Positions 59,440-64,000 of a stretch of DNA of 64,000 bases are shown here, one piece after another. Position numbers and translations under genes: made by a program. Below the pieces are notes generated by a model. The model had not been told where the DNA came from and made no database searches. It saw only the letters and a list, made by a program, of their open reading frames with translations. Location: assembly GCA_937146645.1 (NCBI GenBank), contig CAKZRQ010000056.1:1-64000 (forward strand), read 5' to 3'. Positions within the stretch are counted from its first letter, which is position 1. Every line of letters begins with the position of its first letter. This DNA is from an uncultured Cyclobacteriaceae bacterium (lineage in GTDB: Bacteria; Bacteroidota; Bacteroidia; Cytophagales; Cyclobacteriaceae).

Positions 59440-61113
59440 ATGAGCAGACCTTCCCTTTTTCTTCTTCTTATTCTGTTGTTTACAGCTTTTTTGGCCGAAG
59501 CTCAGGATAATACTCTGGAGATAAAGAAAGCTGATTTACTGGCTGGAGCAGAAGGGTTTGAACGGCTTCTCGGAAACGTAGAGATGAAGAATCAGAGTTC
59601 TCTGATTTATTGTGATTCTGCTCATTTTTTCAGGACAGAAAATAAAGCTCAGCTTTTTGGTAATGTAAGGATAATTGACACAGAGGATCCGGTAGTCACA
59701 ACCAGTCGCTACGCAGAGTACGATGGGAACACAAAAGTCGCTAAGCTCCGAAATAAAGTAGTTTTTACAAATCAGGAAACAACCCTGTACACAGAGTTTT
59801 TGGATTATAATCGTCAACTAAACATTGCGAATTACTTCAATGGTGGTAGGGTGGTGGACTCAACTAATGTTCTAACCAGTGACCGTGGAATATATCTGGT
59901 TTCTATCGAACAAATCACTTTTCTAGATGATGTGGTTTTAGTGAATCCAGATTATACCATGAAAACTAATTATCTGGTTTATCTCACCATTCCGAAAACT
60001 GCAGAAACCAAAGGCCTTACCAACTTGATCTCAGCTGAAGGGAATACGCTTGATGCTGTGAAAGGAAGTTTCTATGATACCCAAGAGAAGAAGTTTCGGT
60101 TTTTCGAAGGAACTGTTGAAACCGAAACAAGTCGGGTAATAGCAAAAGAGCTCTTTTATGATGAGGTAAGGATGTATTACGAGGGAAAAGAAGATGTAAG
60201 AGTCTTCAATAAGGAGAGGGATGTTGAGATTTTTGGCGATGTAGGAGAGTATTATGAAGAAACGAAATATAGTCGAGTTTATGGCAAGGCCTTGGTAAGA
60301 CGGTATTTTGAGCAGGATACGCTTTTCATGATCGCGGATAGTTTGATTTCACTAGATAACGAAGAGGATACCATGAGTTATTTGACCGCTTTTCCAGAGG
60401 TCAAAATTCTAAAATCAGATGTACATGGAATCTCAGACTCTTTGAGCTATAATTATTCTGATTCCACTATTAAATTGTTTCGAGATCCGGTTCTTTGGAA
60501 TGAAAAAAGTCAGATCACCGCTGATAGCATGACCTTTTTCCTTAAGGAAGATAACCTTGATAAGGTAATCATGAAGGAAAAAGCCTTTGCCATAGCCACT
60601 GATACCCTTCTGAATTATAATCAAATGAAGGGTAGATTAATGACAGCCACTTTTGCTGAAGGAAACATTAATTTACTCCAAATAGATGGAAATGCTGAGT
60701 CCTTGTATTATGCTCTGGAGGGTGATACACTTACTCAGGGTGTAAATATTACCCTAAGTGCATCTATAAAAATGACATTTAAAGAAGGAGCGATCCAAAA
60801 GGTAATGTATAACATTAAACCTGACGGAAGATTCGTTCCAGTCCAGCAAATTGACGAGGATAATTCCCGTTTGGATGATTTCGTTTGGCGAGTAGATGAA
60901 AAGCCAAATCGAGGGATGATTGACACATGGAGAAAGCCTGAAGAATTTGATCCCGACTCAGAGAATCTCTTCGATATCCCAGAGGCGAGAATCCGAATGC
61001 CAAATGATGATGAAATACAAAAAACCCTACGTGAAAAAGGTATTTTTGAAAATAAAAATTCGGATCAAATTTTCCCTGCAAAGCTTAAGACTAAGGGTAA
61101 CGGAAATAGATGA
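59440..61113 (+). CDS. OstA/LptA-like protein
   Basis: A 557-residue exported protein (signal MSRPSLFLLLILLFTAFLAEAQ). Its sequence is a series of short OstA-type strands repeated along the length: LLGNVEMKNQSSLIYCDSAHFF, AQLFGNVRIIDTEDPVVTTSRYAEYDG, ISDSLSYNYSDSTIKLFRDPVLW. Such beta-jellyroll proteins form LptA-like bridges for lipopolysaccharide transport, so it probably acts in outer-membrane LPS assembly. The acidic C-terminus (PEEFDPDSENLFDIPEARI) is not part of the OstA fold. Confidence 0.82.
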   Translation: MSRPSLFLLLILLFTAFLAEAQDNTLEIKKADLLAGAEGFERLLGNVEMKNQSSLIYCDSAHFFRTENKAQLFGNVRIIDTEDPVVTTSRYAEYDGNTKVAKLRNKVVFTNQETTLYTEFLDYNRQLNIANYFNGGRVVDSTNVLTSDRGIYLVSIEQITFLDDVVLVNPDYTMKTNYLVYLTIPKTAETKGLTNLISAEGNTLDAVKGSFYDTQEKKFRFFEGTVETETSRVIAKELFYDEVRMYYEGKEDVRVFNKERDVEIFGDVGEYYEETKYSRVYGKALVRRYFEQDTLFMIADSLISLDNEEDTMSYLTAFPEVKILKSDVHGISDSLSYNYSDSTIKLFRDPVLWNEKSQITADSMTFFLKEDNLDKVIMKEKAFAIATDTLLNYNQMKGRLMTATFAEGNINLLQIDGNAESLYYALEGDTLTQGVNITLSASIKMTFKEGAIQKVMYNIKPDGRFVPVQQIDEDNSRLDDFVWRVDEKPNRGMIDTWRKPEEFDPDSENLFDIPEARIRMPNDDEIQKTLREKGIFENKNSDQIFPAKLKTKGNGNR

Positions 61114-61236
61114 AATTTATTTCAGTAAGCTTAACAACAATTAAGGGGTTTTTTTAAGTAAAAGGTAACCTACAATCTATTTTTGTACGTATATTATCTA
61201 TTGATAAAGCTGAATGCGTATAGGTTAAAGGTTTAC

Positions 61237-61953
61237 ATGAAAAAGTTTCTCACCATTTTTTCTTGGCTATTGCTAAGTCTGCCATTGGTTACCAATGCGC
61301 AAGAGGTGAAAGTCCTGAGTGAAGACTTAGATTTTCGTGGTTCCCTTAATCAATCCCAGCGTAAAACCGTGATTCTACAAAATGAAACGGATCAGCCCCA
61401 AACTTATTTTCTTAAGACACTTCGAGGAAGTATAGGGTCTTCTCAAGACGTGAAAATCTGTATAGGAGATAATTGCTTCGATTCGAAGAGAGATCTTGCC
61501 AAAATCAAGATAGATCTGGAACCAGGAGAAATCATGACGGATCTCTACTTGGAATTTGAGCTTGGGATTGTTGAGGCTAGAGGGTCATTTGATTTATTCT
61601 TTGTCAATGAAAAGAATATCCGGGATGCTTTCGTGGTCCAGGCGAATTATGAAGTAGAAGGGCCTTCCATTGCTGAGGAAGGTTTTGAACATGATGCCAT
61701 TTCTTTGACAGATGTTTATCCGAATCCTTCTCAGCGAATCGCCCAAATAGATTATGAATTGAAAGATGGGCAGGTTGATGCGCGGATTTCGATAAATAGT
61801 TTCATTGGTAATCCGGTCAGCTCTTACGACCTCGAGCCGGGTCAAAATACCCTGGTGATTAACGTCTCTGATTTTAATCCAGGAGTCTATTTTTACACAC
61901 TTTTTGTGGATAATATGAATATTGTCACCAAAAAGTTGGTTGTGAAAAAGTAG
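61237..61953 (+). CDS. Secreted protein with type IX secretion C-terminal sorting domain
   Basis: A 238-residue protein: signal peptide (MKKFLTIFSWLLLSLPLVTNAQ), one N-terminal beta-domain of unknown type (about 23-155, with two cysteines in ICIGDNCFDS-like sequence), and a type A T9SS sorting domain that starts DVYPNPSQRIAQIDYEL and ends VYFYTLFVDNMNIVTKKLVVKK. It should cross the outer membrane by the T9SS and be attached to the surface or released. The ATG at 61237 is chosen over the earlier TTG-type start. A -7-like TATTTTTG lies at 61178-61185. Confidence 0.85.
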   Translation: MKKFLTIFSWLLLSLPLVTNAQEVKVLSEDLDFRGSLNQSQRKTVILQNETDQPQTYFLKTLRGSIGSSQDVKICIGDNCFDSKRDLAKIKIDLEPGEIMTDLYLEFELGIVEARGSFDLFFVNEKNIRDAFVVQANYEVEGPSIAEEGFEHDAISLTDVYPNPSQRIAQIDYELKDGQVDARISINSFIGNPVSSYDLEPGQNTLVINVSDFNPGVYFYTLFVDNMNIVTKKLVVKK

Positions 61954-61998
61954 TCGATTTCCATTAATTCATTTGAAAATTCAATCCAAAAAAATCCG

Positions 61999-62006
61999 TA
62001 TATTTG
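61999..62006 (+). promoter_or_regulatory. Candidate -7 box for bamD-rpoZ-coaBC
   Basis: TATATTTG matches TAnnTTTG 17 bp before the chosen bamD ATG. The nearest TTTG is 23 bp upstream (61972-61975), a longer spacer than in the other promoters here. Confidence 0.45.
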
Positions 62007-62023
62007 CGGTCTTGAAAACTACC

Positions 62024-62914
62024 ATGCGAAATAGAATTGCAAGCGTAATTGCAGCCCTCTTAATTTTAAGCAGCTGTGGACCTTTTGCCAAACTCGAAAA
62101 GAGTACGAATTGGGAAGAGCTTTATGCGGGAGCGAATAGCTATTACCAGGAAGGTGAATACAATAAAGCTATAATCCTTTACGATAAGGTTTTACCTGTA
62201 ATCAAGGGTAGTGAAAAGGCAGAAATGGCTGATTATAATTATGCAGACTGTCACTTTAAGACAGAGCGATACATTGAAGCTGCAGGATATTTCAATAATT
62301 TTTATAGGACCTACAATCGAAGCCCTTTGGCGGAGGAGGCATTGTTTATGCACGCATACTCCTTGTTTTTAGATTCGCCAGATTACAATTTGGATCAGCA
62401 GAGTTCTCAAGAAGCAGTCGCTGCTATACAACAATTTGTGACTCGATATCCTGGATCGGGAAGCTATGAACGAGCCATGGATATGCTGACGACACTCGAA
62501 GATAGATTTGAGGAAAAGGCTTATCAGGAAGCTTCTATGTATTACCGTTTAAAGGATGGTTTATTTCCAGGGGATTTCTATCGCGCCTGTATTGTGAATT
62601 TCCAGAATTTTGCAAAAAATTATCCGGAGAGCGAACACAATGAAGAGCTTGCAGCGAAGCTTGTAGAAGTGAGCGCGGGATATGCTGAAAATAGTGTGTA
62701 TGCGAAAAAGGAGGAGAGGTTGAATGATGCAATTGTATTCGCAAGTAATTTTTACAGACGATATCCTGACTCAGAATTCACTTCTGATGTAAAAAGCTAT
62801 GAAGAGCTAGCAAGATCTGAATTGGCAGATCACCAAAAATTAAAGGCTGAGGTAGCAAAAAATAAGGCAGAGAAAGAAGCCAAAGCTTTAGCCAAATCAA
62901 AAGAAAATAATTAA
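62024..62914 (+). CDS. bamD: Outer-membrane assembly lipoprotein BamD
   Basis: A 296-residue lipoprotein (MRNRIASVIAALLILSSCGPF) built of TPR-like helices: ANSYYQEGEYNKAIILYDKVLP, ADCHFKTERYIEAAGYFNNFY, FVTRYPGSGSYERAMDML. It fits BamD, which works with BamA to insert outer-membrane proteins. The C-terminus is a K/A/E-rich helix. The ORF track begins at 61973; the lipoprotein signal begins at 62024. rpoZ-like and coaBC follow closely, the usual order in this phylum. Confidence 0.9.
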   Translation: MRNRIASVIAALLILSSCGPFAKLEKSTNWEELYAGANSYYQEGEYNKAIILYDKVLPVIKGSEKAEMADYNYADCHFKTERYIEAAGYFNNFYRTYNRSPLAEEALFMHAYSLFLDSPDYNLDQQSSQEAVAAIQQFVTRYPGSGSYERAMDMLTTLEDRFEEKAYQEASMYYRLKDGLFPGDFYRACIVNFQNFAKNYPESEHNEELAAKLVEVSAGYAENSVYAKKEERLNDAIVFASNFYRRYPDSEFTSDVKSYEELARSELADHQKLKAEVAKNKAEKEAKALAKSKENN

Positions 62915-62924
62915 ACGAAACATA

Positions 62925-63239
62925 ATGGCAATTAATCCATCAATCATTACTAGAGATCTTGACAAAGTAGCTGAGTCCACTGGAAACATCTATGAGTCAC
63001 TTCATATTGTAGGAAACAGAGCAAAGCAAATCTCTTCTTCTTTGAAAGAGGAGTTGAATACAAAGCTTTCTGAGTTTGCTTCAACTGTGGATAATCTGGA
63101 AGAAGTTTTTGAGAACAAGGAGCAAATTGAGATCTCTAAGTTCTATGAGAGAATGCCAAAGCCAACTACACTGGCAATGGAAGAATTCATGGAAGGAAAA
63201 GTATATCACAGATTCCCTGAAGAGGAAGAAAGCAAATAA
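62925..63239 (+). CDS. rpoZ: DNA-directed RNA polymerase omega-like subunit
   Basis: A 104-residue protein with the omega-type segment ESTGNIYESLHIVGNRAKQIS followed by acidic helices. It is quite divergent from E. coli omega (which reads KIGNRFDLVLVAARRARQ at this place), but small proteins of this type are annotated as omega in Bacteroidota and lie between bamD and coaBC, as here. Omega stabilises the beta' subunit. Confidence 0.75.
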   Translation: MAINPSIITRDLDKVAESTGNIYESLHIVGNRAKQISSSLKEELNTKLSEFASTVDNLEEVFENKEQIEISKFYERMPKPTTLAMEEFMEGKVYHRFPEEEESK

Positions 63240-63240
63240 G

Positions 63241-64000
63241 ATGTCACTTAAAGGAAAGCGGATACTCCTGGGAGTGACGGGTAGCATTGCTGCCTATAAA
63301 TCAGCTTTTCTCGTACGACTTTTAATAAAAGCAGGAGCCGAGGTACAAATTGTTGCCACGGCTTCTGCTTTTGAGTTTATTACCCCGCTCACCTTGGCTA
63401 CTCTATCTAAGAAGCCTGTATTGAGTGAATTCCAAAAGGACAATACAGGTGCTTGGAATAACCATGTCGAACTAGGGCTATGGGCAGATCTAATGATTGT
63501 AGCACCTGCTACGGCAAACACGCTAGGGAAATTTTCTGGGGGGCTGTGTGATAACCTATTAGAAGCTGTTTACCTCTCGGCTAGATGTCCGGTTATGTTA
63601 GCACCTGCTATGGACTTGGATATGTATCAGCACAGTTCTGTTCAGGATTCCATGAGGAAATTGATTTCCTATGGTAATCATATTCTAGAGGCCCAATCCG
63701 GAGAACTCGCTAGTGGTTTATCTGGTCAAGGCAGAATGATGGAGCCTGAGGATATTTTAATTGAGATAGAATCTTTCTTTTCTAAGTCCAAAGATTTTCA
63801 AGGAAAAAAGGTATTAGTCACTCTCGGACCAACACAAGAAGCATTAGACCCAGTCAGATTTATCAGTAATCATTCCAGTGGGAAAATGGGTCTAGCCATT
63901 GCTGAGTCATTCTTCAAAAGAGGGGCTGAAGTACATTTAATTGCAGGTCCAATAAAGACGGAAATTCCTTCAAAATTTACGACGGTTAATGTGAGTACTG
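63241..64000 (+). CDS. coaBC: Phosphopantothenoylcysteine decarboxylase / phosphopantothenate-cysteine ligase, 3' truncated by window
   Basis: The first 253 codons of a bifunctional coenzyme A synthesis enzyme, running off the right edge and so absent from the ORF track. The flavin-binding CoaC half begins KRILLGVTGSIAAYKSAFLV, with active-site H75 in NNHVELGLWADLMIVAPATA. Where E. coli has Asn125 in PxMNxxMW, this has PAMDLDMY (D125), and where E. coli has Cys158, this has S158 (GELASGLSGQGRM). The CoaB half starts near residue 185 (KKVLVTLGPTQEALDPVRF, SNHSSGKMGLAIAE). It starts 2 bp after rpoZ. Confidence 0.94.
   Translation, partial: MSLKGKRILLGVTGSIAAYKSAFLVRLLIKAGAEVQIVATASAFEFITPLTLATLSKKPVLSEFQKDNTGAWNNHVELGLWADLMIVAPATANTLGKFSGGLCDNLLEAVYLSARCPVMLAPAMDLDMYQHSSVQDSMRKLISYGNHILEAQSGELASGLSGQGRMMEPEDILIEIESFFSKSKDFQGKKVLVTLGPTQEALDPVRFISNHSSGKMGLAIAESFFKRGAEVHLIAGPIKTEIPSKFTTVNVST

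Noticed and set aside
61130-61155. CTTAA-CAACAA-TTAAG with T-run as terminator after the OstA-like gene
   Set aside because: The stem has only 5 weak base pairs; it is too poor to list as a terminator, although the T-run is suggestive.

Overview
The window looks like a chromosomal segment from a member of the Bacteroidota, most likely an environmental Cytophagales (Cyclobacteriaceae-like) bacterium. The reasons are SusC-, DUF4249-, DUF5686- and OstA-type outer-membrane proteins, a type IX secretion C-terminal sorting domain, near-absence of Shine-Dalgarno sequences, and several promoters of the Bacteroidota form TTTG-N19/20-TAnnTTTG. The genus-level guess is inference only. I see no mobile element, prophage, CRISPR array or rRNA gene.

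Layout. 1-708: the start of a SusC-like receptor running off the left edge, plus a 532-bp AT-rich upstream region with two perfect palindromes. 709-7917: a DUF5686/CarboxypepD_reg surface protein, then on the minus strand frr, pyrH and a biotin carboxyl carrier protein, then a lipoprotein M1 aminopeptidase. 7918-39573: one very long gene-expression block on the plus strand: tRNA-Tyr, tRNA-Gly, tRNA-Thr, tuf, tRNA-Trp, secE, nusG, rplKAJL, rpoBC, a DUF3467 gene, rpsLG, fusA, rpsJ, then the S10-spc-alpha run rplC to rplQ including secY, map, infA, rpmJ and rpoA. This block is divided by terminators and consensus promoters into transcription units: tRNA/tuf; trnW-secE-nusG-rplKAJL with an attenuator before rpoBC; rpsL-rpsG-fusA-rpsJ; rplC to rplQ with a probable internal promoter before rpsH. 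39683-44717: carA, eno, an FtsB/DivIC-like division gene, a small outer-membrane protein, and a cysteine pair (serine acetyltransferase, cysteine synthase B).

44728-51964: a minus-strand TIM-barrel sugar isomerase-like gene faces a tightly overlapping four-gene plus-strand operon: secreted protein of unknown function, STN/TonB-dependent receptor, DUF4249 lipoprotein, and a macroglobulin-like protein with a barrel-less plug-like C-terminus. This operon is the best candidate in the window for an incompletely described system. 51977-59392 (minus): MscS-type channel, a membrane-anchored DUF3352-like/propeller protein, mdh, a stand-alone cNMP-binding protein and tilS. 59440-64000 (plus): OstA-like protein, T9SS substrate, bamD-like lipoprotein, omega-like RNA polymerase subunit, and the first two thirds of coaBC, cut by the right edge.

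Most of the window is core housekeeping. The more unusual points are the TTG start of rpoB, the placement of rpsJ on the str side of a terminator/promoter boundary, the repeated TAATCATG stop-start junction between ribosomal protein genes, the long acidic tail on L17, and the substitutions at two catalytic positions in CoaBC.
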